64,000 bases of DNA from Hypericum androsaemum (GCA_963995505.1 OZ023182.1:16405619-16469618); one strand, 5' to 3'. Shown: positions 11,493 through 22,712, numbered from the stretch's first letter. Notes: generated by a model from the letters alone, not told the origin. A program made the numbers and translations.

Positions 11493-11646
11493 CTCCGAGC
11501 GGCGGACGGACGGGTCTCTCCGAGCGGCGGCGGCTCCAAAGGGTTTCAAAACCCTAAATCCCGATTTTTCCCAAATCGGTTACTGTTCACATTTTTTTTT
11601 TCGTATGTCAAATACTCGTATACTCAGATCCGACTTTGATACCAAT

Positions 11647-11919
11647 TGTTGAGAAATAAGATCGAAACGAGTAAAACACGAGACACAAGAATTACGTGGA
11701 AACCCCAAAACGGGGAGAAAACTACGGGCAAAGGAGAGTCGTCCACTATGTGAGTCCAATCGGTTACAAGGCCTCCGTGAGGGTTCTCTCTACCTCACAA
11801 CTCTCAACTAGTACAAATAAGACATAGGCATAGGCCGTATATATATAGGAGACTAGTACTCTATTCTGATCAGGAAATAGAAGCCTACTCTAATTAGGAA
11901 TTTGGAACAATCCCTAACA
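11647..11919 (-). repeat. Copia 5' LTR
   Basis: 273 bp, partner of 7218-7490, adjacent to the initiator-Met-type primer site at 11632-11644. Confidence 0.95.
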
Positions 11920-12189
11920 TCGGGGGTAATGGGCTCTCGAGCCCAATTTTGGTTTTTGGGTTTTGTTTGTTGCATCATTATGTTGCTGGGTGCTTCGAAT
12001 TGTGACTTGTAACAGAATCTTGGTGGGTGTTTGAATTATGATTAGCCATCTGTCGCGGGTTTTTTTATTGGTTTCATCGCGAAATTTTTTGATGAGCCTC
12101 GCTTATACGAAGGAATTCAACATCGTAGGATGTACATATTGTAAATATTTACGATGGAATAAAAATTCACTTATAAAAAAATTTAAATT
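11920..12189. other. Spacer, no gene seen
   Basis: A TG-rich stretch ending in an A-rich tail (12150-12185, CACTTATAAAAAAA), which could be a retroposon 3' end. No coding signal. Confidence 0.4.
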
Positions 12190-13149
12190 GTTGTACACCT
12201 ACTAATGTTGATTCCTATTTATATGGCCACTTGTAATCAATCATTGGAACTATTTGTATGGCAATTTCCATTAATAAAGTCATTGATTATTTAAAACAAG
12301 GGTCTCTTTATTGGAGTAGTGGATTAAATTGAACAGGAAGCAGACTTCACAAAGTTTACGTAACATAAAAATCAAAACATTCTTTTGTAAAGCCGAGTTC
12401 GTTAAAGGCAAGAAACGGATAGAGTTGCCGCCAAAATCCGGAACCAGAAAAGTGACCATGGGAGCTTGTTTTTTAAGCACGTGCTATGTATGACTAAGCC
12501 ACGCCAGCTCCCAACTATTATTATTATATTCTTTTTTGTAAATACCGCCAACCATTATTGGGTCCCAACTTTCAGATGTGGTCTATGTGTTGGCGGCCAA
12601 TTCGACCCCCAGTAGCCTTGCTTAGATGACCGGCTGCTAGAAACAACCCCCCGCAATCGGTATGAGATCCTATTTTGAGACAATTCGAGTAATGACGGAT
12701 TCGGCTGTTACAAAAAGAATCTGAAATTGGGTGATATAGAATGCTATTAACTTTTTAGCAAATATGTAATTTTTTTGCGAATTATTATTATTTTTAAATT
12801 TGAAGACGTGTTGCGTTTTAAGGTCGGATGGACACATGTTACGTAACAATGCAGATTTGATATGTGAGGTAACCTAAGGTTGAGAAATTCAAACGTGAGG
12901 TACAATGATATTTCCTTTAAAAAGGTACAATGATATATAAGACGTGCTTAGATTTAAGTATTAACCAACCATCACTAAAAAAATTTGTTCAAACGTAATT
13001 AAGAGATTTTAACGTCAAATACTTGTTAGAACATGCCCAACTTTTAAAACATTTTAAAGCTCATCTTCGACTTTTACGGTATTCAAATATCATGTATTGT
13101 ATAGAAAAAGCAATATAAATAATCGCTAAAGAACTGCGTCAAAAAAATA

Positions 13150-14378
13150 GGGCAAATCACCCCTAATCTCTAGTGTTTGATCATCATCTCTCTCTGGTCC
13201 ATGCATTTTAAAAACTGATTTTGCCGTCCCCAACTTTGATTTTATCAACTTTCGGGTTCCTGATACACGTTAGCGACTTTTTTTATTTTTGGTCATGAAA
13301 ATGACCAAAATACCTTAAACAAAAAAAATTCACATTCTTCTACCTTTGACCAAGAACACCAAAAACCAAAAACCAACCCAAAAAAAAGATCAAACTAACC
13401 AAAATCAAGAATACAACCAAGAACACCAATCCAATCAAATAAATAGCCCCAAAACCTAACAACCCAGAAACTTAATTTAAAACCCAATTCATTGACCCGC
13501 CACCCATTAGACATCCTCCAATGTCCTCCTCCTCCACCGACCCGAAATCCCCGCCCACCGGTGCCGGTGCCAATTCTAGAGAAATCCACGCCCCGTTACG
13601 ACGACGAGCGGTGCAAGAACACCACCACGTCCCCCGGGCCCCCACCCCGCGCAGGTCGTGGTGGACCCAGCGCTCGCCCGCACTCCGCCGTGTATATCAA
13701 GGGAAGGAGGGGTTCGACAAGCCCTGGAACCTGCTCTTCTTTGGCGCGGAGTTTGTGCTCTTACTTTCGTTATCCGGTGTCATTTTGTAGCGCAAGGTCG
13801 GGCTCAGGCGGGGCGTGGTGGGGTTGCTCCCACCGGAACGGGCTCAGACTTTCGCCATCTGGGTCTTTCTTCGTGGAAGTGCAAAAAGCTCTTCTCCACC
13901 CGGTTCCAATCTCAGAACAGAGGAGGATGGGATTTCTCTCCTGTTAGGAGAATAAGGAGGCAGCGGCGGTGATTGGAAACAGAGGCACTGGGTCAATTTC
14001 GAGGAAGAAACTCTCAAAACAGCGACGGTGGTGATGTTTGATTTTGCCGGTCGATTTATTTGGATTTTTTTATTTAGTTTGGTGTTCTTGGTTGTGTTCT
14101 TGATTTTGGTTAGTTTGATCTTATTTTTGGGTTAGTTTTTGGTTTTTGGTGTTCTTTGTCAAAGGTTGAAGAAGGTAAATTTTTTTATTTTTTGTTTAAG
14201 GGTATTTTGGTCATTTCTATGACCAAAAATGAAAAAAGAGCCGATGACGTCACTTTATTGGCGTAGGGACCCGAGAGTTGATAAAATCAAATACGGGGGA
14301 CGGTAAAATCAGTTTTTAAAATGCAGAGACCCGAGGGGGAGGAGGATCAAACACCAGGGACTAGGGAGTAATTTGCCC
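13150..14378. mobile_element. MULE-like long-TIR element F
   Basis: The tips are GGGCAAATCACCCCTA and TAGGGAGTAATTTGCCC. The inverted arms continue for about 240 bp (GATCAAACACC..., TTGATTTTATCAA, GGTATTTTGGTCAT). Flanks AAAAAAATA (13141-13149) and AAAAAACTA (14379-14387) match at 8 of 9 bases. The paralogous block at about 20706 has the uninterrupted site, proving insertion. The interior (13500-13980) is GC-rich with exon-like frames, including ATG 13521 to 13790 (MSSSSTDPKSPPTGAG...). I cannot identify the source gene. Confidence 0.85.
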
Positions 14379-14657
14379 AAAAAACTATGAATCGGTTTGT
14401 CTGATGACTATGTAGGTCTATTTTATGCATCACTCATACGTATTAATGCTATTTTTTGAAGATATCCGTGTTAATACTTGGTTGTACCAATAAATTGGTT
14501 TTGTTTGATGGCTACGAAAATTTGTGTTGCAACGGAACTGCCCCAAATAGTATTATCCGAATGTAGTCCCATACGGCTACCGGAAAAGGAGTTACCCCAT
14601 CACAACGCAACCGTTTTTTAAGAAAAGAGTACACTTTAATGCCCTGTGGTATTACTG

Positions 14658-15310
14658 TGTTGGAGTGCGATAAATTCCACGACCTTTGGAGGTGAGCTCA
14701 GTTCAAGGTCCATGCCAATGGAGACGAGCTTAGTTCAAGGTCCACACCCATGGAGGCGAAGCTTAGTTTGAGGTCCATATATGTGGAGGTGAGGCTTAAG
14801 CTCAAGGTCTCATACCACATGGAGGTCGTGTTTGAAGTAAGGGATGGAAGGCATGTACAGTGGGAGGCTGAGTCGAAGTAAGGTCCCATACTGCATGGAG
14901 GTGTGAGTTGAGCTGAGGGAGTGCCCGTGCCATATTGAACTTAAGTCAAGATAGAAGGAGCCTGCATCATATGAAGCTTGATCGAGGTGTTGAAGAGATG
15001 ACTCAAAAGGAGTGCTCACATTACACCGAGCCACATTGGGCGCAATCCACAATGGGCGCACACCACATTGGGCGCAGTCCCATGCCCATTGTTGGTGCAT
15101 CAGCCGTAACATTTTACTCGATCATCAGAATGAGGTGATTCTTTTTGCCTTGGATAGCTAAGACATATATCTCCAACTTTGTAGTTTATGATATTTTCCA
15201 ATTAGGAGCGAAAGGGAGACGAAATACCAATGGAATCCTGCCCCGTTTCTTGATCAAGGTAGGTTAGGAAGAGGCTTGTACCACATAGGCTAAGGTGAGA
15301 GCAATCTAGT
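14658..15310 (+). repeat. Truncated LTR, copy 1
   Basis: It begins TGTTGGAGTGCGATAAATTCC directly after a MITE tip (AAGAGTACACTTTAATGCCC, from about 14626). It holds degenerate repeats of the type GGAGGCGAGCTTAGTTCAAG with spacing about 40-50 bp. It matches the left half of the full LTR at 20987-22259 and stops where the duplicated block ends. Confidence 0.7.
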
Positions 15311-15315
15311 ATTTA

Positions 15316-15723
15316 TGATGTTGGTGTCTAGGAAACCTTAGTTTTGGCAAAGAAAATGCTCGAAGATCCTAATAATGGCAGTTTTGGTTTGGTTACCGGA
15401 TAGAGAAAATAAGAGAGAGTGGGGGGGGTACATGATAACAGAAATCTGTTCAAATATTCATTCATCATAATGTTTGTTTCCTTCATCTCCCACATTTATA
15501 CTACTACTGCCTTTGGGCTTAGTTCATAATAAAAAGCAAAGGGAAGGCCTAACATAGTTCTTGGGCCACAACTTAGAAACAAAGGTAGTTGCTAAAGGGT
15601 AAAGCCCATTAAGCCAGCAACAGATGCTAGCTACGGACGACAGGCAACATGCAACGAACGATAGGCGACAGCTCCTAATTCCACGCGAACGACAAGCGAG
15701 AGACTCAAATATCCCATGCAACA
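15316..15723 (-). repeat. 3' LTR of element H
   Basis: 408 bp; on the minus strand it is preceded by a purine-containing stretch (AAGCGGTGTGGAT) as the polypurine tract position requires. Confidence 0.9.
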
Positions 15724-16626
15724 ATCCACACCGCTTGAGTTTCTTATCCTCAAGAAACCACGAGAACATCGATTCTTGAAGTCCAAGTGAAATTTCCAAA
15801 AGATGTCAAGTGGAGGTAATTCGAGCTGCTGCACCCAAGCTTGGATCTTCTCTCTTCCCGCTTCTTTTTCACACTATAATGCACAACGAGCGAGAAATCT
15901 TCTTCTGGATTCGTCCTTCTTAGAGTGGATGTGGCTGCCCTTGGTCGTGTTTGAAAACTGTGGTATTGTTTCAATGGAGATGTACAGGGACTAGAGTGCG
16001 CCTTCGCCCAACCTAGAACTCTCGAGGTACATAACATCTTCTCTCCTTTGTCAATTTTCTGGTAGAAACCCAAATAATTAGAGTTGAGGTACTGTGTTGT
16101 CTTGTCCAGCAGCGATAATTGACAACTTTTGTAAGGTGTTGAATTTACGAGAAGCTTGGACATGAAAAACTTGGTTGGAATCTTCCACCAAGAAGGTAGC
16201 CATAAAATATTAGCCTTGTTCCTTCTCTGGTCAGACACTTTATAAAATCCCAAGTACTGCAAATGAGCCTCCCTGTTGTTGAATAATTGGTAAATGTTGA
16301 CTTGTTTATTACCTTTGCTTTCCATAACTACTGCATGTATGTACTGTCTAGACATGAGTAGTCTTGAGATGACACACTATACCACCTTGTACTTCACCAC
16401 TTGAAAACTAAAAGGTATAGCAATGCAAGTGATGATCTCTGGTACCAGTAATATGTGCATGTCCTCAAATATGTTACTGACATAGCTTCCAATGAGAATA
16501 TTCACAAGGAGAATTGTTGAGCTCTGACTTGCAGCAAAGGTAGCCACTGCCCTTATAACCCAACTAAGATAGTATAAAGTAGAGAGTAGGATACTTGATT
16601 CTGAGAGCAAAATCTCCATAGAACAC

Positions 16627-17049
16627 TTAAGCAGGAAGTATTTTAGCAGCTGAACATGTTGAAAGGGAACACGATTGAAGTTGTTGCAAGTTTTCTGTGT
16701 AGGCTGCAAGTTTCTCCAATCCTTGAACTTGTAGCACATTTCCATATCTACTCAACATTGCTTCACTTTTGAAAACTTGCATCTGGCCAATAATTCTCAT
16801 TATGCTGGATGTCTGCAGGCCATTGCTCATTTCCACATAGACTGAACAGTTCTTATAATTATCTCCGTCATACATTCGCAACCTTCCCACTCCAGCAGAC
16901 CTACGAATCGTATCTCTTGCTATTCCCAACAGGTAAATCTCTTGACTCATCTGAAACTCATACTCTTGGATGCATTTTATATCAACCCAGTAGCAAAGTG
17001 CTTCATCTTCTTTCACCACAAACCCCATTTCCTGTCGACTTGGTTCCAA
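16627..17049 (-). CDS. Unidentified ORF inside element H
   Basis: A 140-codon frame without a recognisable domain (MEPSRQEMGFVV...). It lies just left of the internal duplication. It could be a degraded element-encoded protein or a transduced host fragment. I would not count it as a host gene. Confidence 0.2.
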   Translation of the reverse strand: MEPSRQEMGFVVKEDEALCYWVDIKCIQEYEFQMSQEIYLLGIARDTIRRSAGVGRLRMYDGDNYKNCSVYVEMSNGLQTSSIMRIIGQMQVFKSEAMLSRYGNVLQVQGLEKLAAYTENLQQLQSCSLSTCSAAKILPA

Positions 17050-18124
17050 GCTTGTAGGCGAATGACAGCATGTGTAGAGTGGTACAAGTGGCTGTTCATT
17101 AGTCCAATCAAATATGTATGGTGAGTTGGGAGGTTTATATGATCTATATGGTTGTAGTTGACTTGGAGATGGTGTGTGTAGTGGCTTGGTTAGATGTAGG
17201 GGTTTGGAACTTTGTTTGTTACTTTTTCAAAGATCGCCAATACCAGTTTTCACAAATTCATTAAAGAACTCAGTCTCAAGATCCTATAATCCATGATTCC
17301 CAAACTTATCTCTACTTCTTAACAACTTGCTATCATTAGGATCTTCAAATTGTCAGGTTCAATCAACGCTCGCTTACTAACACAACTGTAGTAGTTAACT
17401 GACTCATTGTAAGCCACCTTGTTCAACCTATCATACTTAGACTTTTCATTGAACACCTTATGTGCGTCACTTGCTTCCCCATCCTTACTCAATGATCCAG
17501 CACACTCCAAAGGTAAGTCAGCCTCGAGTAGTTCATCCTCAAACTCTTCCAACTCATGTTTAGTATTATCAACATCATTGTCCATCTTAAGTAGCTCCTC
17601 TTTCGACACAAGTAGTCCAAATCTGTTGAAATACAAGTAGATCCAAGTGGAGATGTTACCTGGCCAGCCTCTAACTCGAAGGATCTCGCTTGTTCTTCAT
17701 TAGATCTAGCTTGTGATAGCTTGTCAAGACCTTGGATCCTTTCATTTGTTGTTCGGATACTTGCAGCGATGTGTTCCATGGATTCCTTCATGTCATCCAG
17801 GGACTTGTTCATCTTCTGGACAAAGTCAACGAAGAGAGCCACAACCTCTTCGCTCGCCTCTTCGTCATCCATTTCCATAGCCAACTCATCGTTCTTCATT
17901 TTTTTTTCCTTTTCTTTTTCAGGTCTCCGAGTCCGAGGAAGAATACACGTCCAAGGTATCGAAGGCTCTGATACCAATTGATGTCGGTGTCCAGGAAGTC
18001 TTAGTTTTGGCGAAGAAAAGGCTCGAAGATCCTAACAATGGCGGTTTTGGTTTGGTTACCGGATAGAGAAAATTAGAGAGAGAGAGAGAGGATGGCAGTT
18101 TCGGTTTCGGTTTCGGTTTGGTTT
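17042..18124 (-). repeat. Internal tandem duplication in element H, copy 1
   Basis: The segment repeats at 18125 onward with an offset of 1083 bp and only a handful of differences. It contains part of an LTR (17979 to about 18080), a primer site (17964-17976) and the leader ORF 17489-17977. The junction carries short TTTCGG repeats (about 18100-18115). Confidence 0.9.
17489..17977 (-). CDS. Leader ORF in element H, duplicated copy
   Basis: The frame begins at the primer site. From MKNDELAMEMDDEEA it is acidic, followed by a heptad-like helix (VQKMNKSLDDMKESMEHIAA...). The same frame is present at 18572-19060 with few changes. It might be a divergent gag N-terminus; no zinc knuckle or capsid motif follows, so its function is unknown. 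Confidence 0.3.
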   Translation of the reverse strand: MVSEPSIPWTCILPRTRRPEKEKEKKMKNDELAMEMDDEEASEEVVALFVDFVQKMNKSLDDMKESMEHIAASIRTTNERIQGLDKLSQARSNEEQARSFELEAGQVTSPLGSTCISTDLDYLCRKRSYLRWTMMLIILNMSWKSLRMNYSRLTYLWSVLDH

Positions 18125-18571
18125 GGTTCCAAGCTTGTAGGCGGATGACAGCATGTGTAGAGTGGTACAAGTGGCTGTTCATTAGTCCAATCAAATATGT
18201 ATGGTGAGTTGGGAGGTTTATATGATCTATATGGTTGTAGTTGGCTTGGAGATGGTGTGTGTAGTGGCTTGGTTAGATGTAGGGGTTTGGAACTTTGTTT
18301 GTTACTTTTTCGAAGATCGCCAATACCAGTTTTCACAAATTCATTAAAGAACTCAGCCTCAAGATCCTATAATCCATGATTCCCAAACTTATCTCTACTT
18401 CTTAACAACTTGCTATCATTAGGATCTTCAAATTGTCAGGTTCAATCAATGCTCGCTTACTAACACAACTGTAGTAGTTAACTGACTCATTGTAAGCCAC
18501 CTTGTTCAACCTATCATACTTAGACTTTTCATTGAACACCTTATGTGCGTCACTTGCTTCCCCATCCTTAC

Positions 18572-19060
18572 TCAACGATCCAGCACACTCCAAAGGTAAG
18601 TCAGCCTCGAGTAGTTCATCCTCAAACTCTCCCAACTCATGTTTAGTATTATCAACATCATTGTCCATCTTAAGGAGCTCCTCTTTCGACACAAGTAGTC
18701 CAAATCTGTTGAAATACAAGTAGATCCAAGTGGAGATGTTACCTGGCCAGCCTCTAACTCAAAGGATCTCGCTTGTTCTTCATTAGATCTAGCTTGTGAT
18801 AGCTTGTCAAGACCTTGGATCCTTTCATTTGTTGTTCGGATACTTGCAGCGATGTGTTCCATGGATTCCTTCATGTCATCCAGGGACTTGTTCATCTTCT
18901 GGACAAAGTCAACGAAGAGAGCCACAACCTCTTCGCTCGCCTCTTCTTCATCCATTTCCATAGCCAACTCATCGTTCTTCATTTTTTTTTCCTTTTCTTT
19001 TTCAGGTCTCCAAGTCCGAGGAAGAATACACGTCCAAGGTATCGAAGGCTCTGATACCAA
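18572..19060 (-). CDS. Leader ORF in element H, LTR-proximal copy
   Basis: Second copy of the frame at 17489-17977, immediately downstream of the true 5' LTR and primer site. It encodes the same acidic, coiled-coil-like segment. Unidentified; possibly a short gag remnant. Confidence 0.3.
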   Translation of the reverse strand: MVSEPSIPWTCILPRTWRPEKEKEKKMKNDELAMEMDEEEASEEVVALFVDFVQKMNKSLDDMKESMEHIAASIRTTNERIQGLDKLSQARSNEEQARSFELEAGQVTSPLGSTCISTDLDYLCRKRSSLRWTMMLIILNMSWESLRMNYSRLTYLWSVLDR

Positions 19061-19061
19061 T

Positions 19062-19472
19062 TGATGTCGGTGTCCAGGAAGTCTTAGTTTTGGCGAAGAA
19101 AAGGCTCGAAGATCCTAACAATGGCGGTTTCGGTTTGGTTACCGGATAGAGAAAATAAGAGAGAGAAGAGAGAGGGGTACGTGATAACAGAAATCTGTTC
19201 AAATATTCATTCATCATGATGTTTGTTTCCTTCATCTCCCACATTTATACTTCTAGTGCCTTTGGGCTTAGTTCGTAATAAAAAGCAAAAGGAAAGCCTA
19301 ACATAGTTCTTGGGCCACAACTTAGAAACAAAGGTAGTTGCCAAAGGGTAAAGCCCATTAAGCCAGAAACAGATGCTAGCTACGGACGACAGGCAACCTG
19401 CAACGAACGATAGGCGACAACTCCTAATTCCACGCAAACGACAAGCAAGAGACTCAAATATCCCATGCAACA
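19062..19472 (-). repeat. 5' LTR of element H
   Basis: 411 bp, followed on the minus strand by the initiator-Met-type primer site at 19047-19059 and bounded outside by the ATTTA duplication. Confidence 0.9.
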
Positions 19473-19561
19473 ATTTAACATTGCTGCGTACCCAATGACT
19501 CGAACCTGAGATCTGGTTAAACTAGAATAACTCATTTGCCAATTAATCTAAGTATATGTTG

Positions 19562-21600
19562 GTTACACCTACTAATGTTGCCTACTAATGTTGATTCTTA
19601 TTTATATGGCCACTTGTATTCAATCATTGAACGATTTGTATGGCAATTTCTATTAATAAAGTCATTGATTATTGGAGTAGTGGATTAAATCGAACAGGAA
19701 GCAGACTTCACAAAGTTCACGTAACATAAAAAATAAAAACATTCTTTTGTAAGCCAAGTTCGTTAAAAGGCAAGAAGCGGATAGAGTTGCCGCCAAAATC
19801 CGGGACCAGAAAAGTAACCATGGGAGCTTAATTTTTAAGCACGTGTATGAATGACTAAGCCACGCCAGCTCCAGCTCCAGCTCCCAACTATTATTATTAT
19901 TCTTTTTTGTAAATACTGCCAACAATTATTGGGTCCCAACTTTCCCTCAAAAAAGCATTATTGGGTCCCAACTTCCAGATGTGGTCTATGTGTTGGCGGC
20001 CAATTCGACCCCCAGTAGCCTTGCTTAGATGACTGGCTGCTAAAAAAACCCCCGCAATCGGTATGAGATCCTATTTTGAGACAATTCGAGTAATGACGGT
20101 TTCGGCTGTTATTAAAAGAATCTGAAATTGGGTGATATAGATGTTATTACCTTTTTTTTTACAAAGTAAAATTTTCATTCACCACCAAGAGATCCGTCAC
20201 AAATAATTACACCATTGATATCAAAAATATCGCATCTTAAGTATCAGATAACGCATATCAGACGTACAACAGTGATATACAGTAATATGGCCAAATATGT
20301 AAATCAGACGCACAACAGTGCTATTAACTTTTTAGCAAATATGTAAATTTTTTTGCCAATTATTTTTTTATAATTTGACGACATGTTGCATTTTAAGGTC
20401 GGATGGACACATGTTACGTAACAATGCAGATTTGATATGTGAAGTAACGTCAGGTTGAGAAATTCAAACGTGAGGTATAATGATACAAACGTGAGGTATG
20501 ATATATAAAACACGTGCTTACAATTAAGTATTAACCAACCATTACTTAAGAAATTTGTTCTAATATAATAAAAAGATTTTTAGGTTAAATATTTGTTAGA
20601 ACAATATTCAACTTTTACAATATTTTAAAGCTCGTTCTCGACTTTTACGGTATTCAAATATCATGTATTATATGCAAAAAGAAATATATAATCGCGAAAG
20701 AAGTGCGTCAAAAAAACAAAGATCGGTTTGTTTGATGGCCATGTAGGTCTACTTTATGCAACACTCATCCGTGTTAATACTATTTTTTGAAGATATCCGT
20801 ATTAATACTTGGTTGTACCAATAAATCGGTTTGTTTGATGGCTACGAAAATTTGTGTTGCAGCGGAACCGCACTAAATAGTATCGTTCGAATGTAGTCCC
20901 ATACGGCTATCGGCAAAGGAGTTATCCGGTCACAATGCAAGTTTTTTTAAGGGAAGAGTACACTTTAATGCCCTGTGGTATCACCTTGTTAAAGTGCAAA
21001 AAATTCCACGCCCATTGAAGGTGAGTTCAGCTCAAGGTCCATGCCCATCGAGGCGAGCTTAGTTCAAGGTGCACACCCAAGGAGTCGAAGCTTAGTTTGA
21101 GATCCATATCCGAGGAGGTGAGGCTTAAGGTCGAGGTCCCATGCCACATGGAGGCCGAGTCCAGGTAAGGGATGGAAGGCCTGTACTATGGGAGCCTGAG
21201 TCGAAGTAAGGTTCCATACAGCATGGAGGCCTGAGTCGAGCTAAGGGAGTGCCCGTGCCATGTTGAACTTAAGTTGAGGTAGAATGAGCCTGCATAATAT
21301 GAAGCTTGATCGAGGTGTCGAAGAGATGGCTCAAAAGGAGTGCTCACGTTACGCCGAGCCACATTGGGCGCAGTCCCACGTCCATTGTTTGTGCATCAAC
21401 AGTAACTTTTTACTCGGTTGTCAGAATGAGGTGATTCTTGTTGCTTTGGATAGCTAAGACTCATGTCTCCAACATTGTAGTTTATGACCTTTTTCAATTC
21501 GGAGAGGAAGGGGGACGAAATTCTAATGGAATCCTGCCCTATTTCTTGATCAAGGTACGTTAGGAAGAGGGTTATACCACATAGAACCTGATCGATGTAA
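19562..21600. repeat. Duplicated block, copy 2
   Basis: Paralogue of 12190-15310 without element F. It carries its own insertion at 20151-20318. The duplication includes the MITE tip and the start of the LTR at 20987, so it occurred after those insertions. The short piece 19478-19561 links element H to this copy. Confidence 0.8.
20151..20318 (-). mobile_element. Short retroposon (LINE/SINE 3' end)
   Basis: On the minus strand the insert ends ATTTTACTTTGTAAAAAAAA, a poly-A tail typical of a 5'-truncated LINE. Flanks TGTTATTAC and TGCTATTAAC are near-identical. The corresponding position in copy 1 (near 12740) has a single GCTATTAAC and no insert. Confidence 0.65.
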
Positions 21601-22712
21601 GGTGAGAGCGGTCTAGTCCATATGGAGCTTGATTGAGACAAGGTAAAGAGAGACCATTCCACATGGAGCTTATTTGAGGTAAGAGGTTTATGAGCCGCAC
21701 GAAGACCAATGCCGACTAAAGCCAGCATAAGGCATACCACATTGGGCGCAGCCTATAGCGGGCGCAGGCCTTAACAAATGTGGCCCATGATGGAGGGTTA
21801 GGCTCGGGTTTGATCAAGAACTGATTTTTCCTATTCTGAAGTCGGGGTTAAGATTTCCCTCATAAGAGCAGCTCGTTCCTCACGTTAGGTCAAATTCATG
21901 ATGTTCTATAATGGCTCTTTCCTGGTTTGAAATCAGATCTCCTTGTTTTGGGAAGTCGGCTTAGGTTTTCCTATTCTAGGTCGGGTTAAGTTGGAAACGG
22001 CCTAGTGAGAGTTTTTTCTATTTTGGTGGCCGGGGCTAGGTTAAGGCGTTCTATAAAGGGAGTTCGGGCAGAGGAGCGAGGGACCCATCAACACAACAAC
22101 AAACTCTACTTTACTTTTACTTTTGTATCACTTTTCCTTTCCATAGCTTAGCTTTAGCATAGCCTTTTTTCTCCCCTCTCCGTTAGGCCGACCTTGGGAC
22201 GACCACTCCGGATCCGTCCTTGGTCTTCATGACGTTCTTGTACCCTTTTTCCCGCAACACACCGATTATCACTTAGATATCCTGTGGTTTTAAACCCATT
22301 CCAACTTATTTCAATTTTATCACTTAGAGGACCCCTGGTCCGGTCCGAGTTTTTTGGGCAAACAACGTCATTTTGATATCTACATGGAGATCCACCTGGT
22401 AGTGACCTGGATTAAAAAGGGAACTAAAATGTACTTTTTCCTTTTTAATATTATATAGGATTTTTGATAAATCATAAACAAATTTGATAATTTACCCATC
22501 GCCACATCAACATCGACTAATCCAGATCACTACTACATGACACTCTACGTAGGCGTCAAAACGACGTCGTTTGCCAAAAAATCCTGGACCGGACATGAGA
22601 TCCTCTAATTGATAAACATTAAAATAAGTTAGACTTGTTTGATAGGTTTAAAACTACAAGATACTCAAGTGATAATCAGTAATACTACGTGATACTAAAG
22701 CATACTTTTCTC
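20951..22712. mobile_element. MITE G split by a solo LTR
   Basis: The left tip GGGAAGAGTACACTTTAATG and right tip (inverted) GAGAAAAGTATGCTTTAGTATC resemble the long-TIR family of elements A, B, D and E. Inside the LTR boundaries the arms continue as GATTATCACTTAGATATCCTG (22265 on) versus inverted GATTATCACTTGAGTATC. The arms are about 160-200 bp and include CTGGTCCGGTCC and CAACGTCATTTTGA versus AACGACGTCGTTTTGA. Flanks are T-rich and uninformative. Confidence 0.75.
20987..22259 (+). repeat. Solo LTR inside MITE G
   Basis: 1273 bp, TGTTAAAGTGC...CCCGCAACA, flanked by CACCT (20982-20986) and CACCG (22260-22264). A TATAAAGGGAG promoter-like motif lies near 22053. The 3' 180 bp (CTCTACTTTACTTTTAC..., CCGATCCG-type segments) match, in inverse orientation, the solo LTR at 59631-60920. 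No internal region or second LTR is present, consistent with LTR-LTR recombination. Confidence 0.75.

Larger units (their letters stand above)
7218..11919 (-). mobile_element. Ty1/copia retrotransposon, complete but decayed
   Basis: Two 273-bp LTRs (7218-7490 and 11647-11919), both TGTTGAGAAATAAG...CCCTAACA, differ at roughly eight or nine positions. On the minus strand the order is 5' LTR, PBS (11632-11644, TGGTATCAAAGTC, initiator-Met type), gag, protease, integrase, RT, RNase H, then a polypurine tract (GGTGGAGATT, 7491-7500) and the 3' LTR. Integrase before RT defines copia. Nonsense codons at 9731 and 10556 and two frameshifts (near 8515 and 11450) inactivate it. The 5 bp flanking the LTRs (TTTTT and TCGGG) do not match, so no target duplication is visible. 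Confidence 0.95.
12190..15310. repeat. Duplicated block, copy 1
   Basis: The segment from CCTACTAATGTTGATTC onward recurs at about 19562-21600 in the same order and orientation with roughly 90% identity by eye (for example TTGGCGGCCAATTCGACCCC and the GCCACGCCAGCTCC stretch). Copy 1 is split by an inserted element at 13150-14378. It ends in a truncated solo-type LTR (from 14658) that shares a MITE junction with copy 2. No host gene is recognised in it. Confidence 0.8.
15316..19472 (-). mobile_element. 4.16-kb LTR retrotransposon H, non-autonomous
   Basis: LTRs at 15316-15723 and 19062-19472 share TGATGT(T/C)GGTGTC...CCCATGCAACA ends. The element is flanked by a perfect target duplication ATTTA (15311-15315, 19473-19477). 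The primer site TGGTATCAGAGCC (minus, 19047-19059) abuts the right LTR, so the element reads leftward. No protease, RT or integrase motif is found in the 3.3-kb interior. The interior contains a 1083-bp tandem duplication that includes a second primer site (17964-17976) and about 100 bp of LTR. It needed proteins from another element to move. Confidence 0.9.

Noticed and set aside
13492..13972. Overlapping ORFs of 89-151 codons in element F
   Set aside because: Three frames are open because of GC content; no frame is recognisable. Recorded only as a possible captured fragment.
15750..16355. 201-codon minus-strand ORF
   Set aside because: Lies in the non-coding 3' part of element H and has no domain or consistent codon use.
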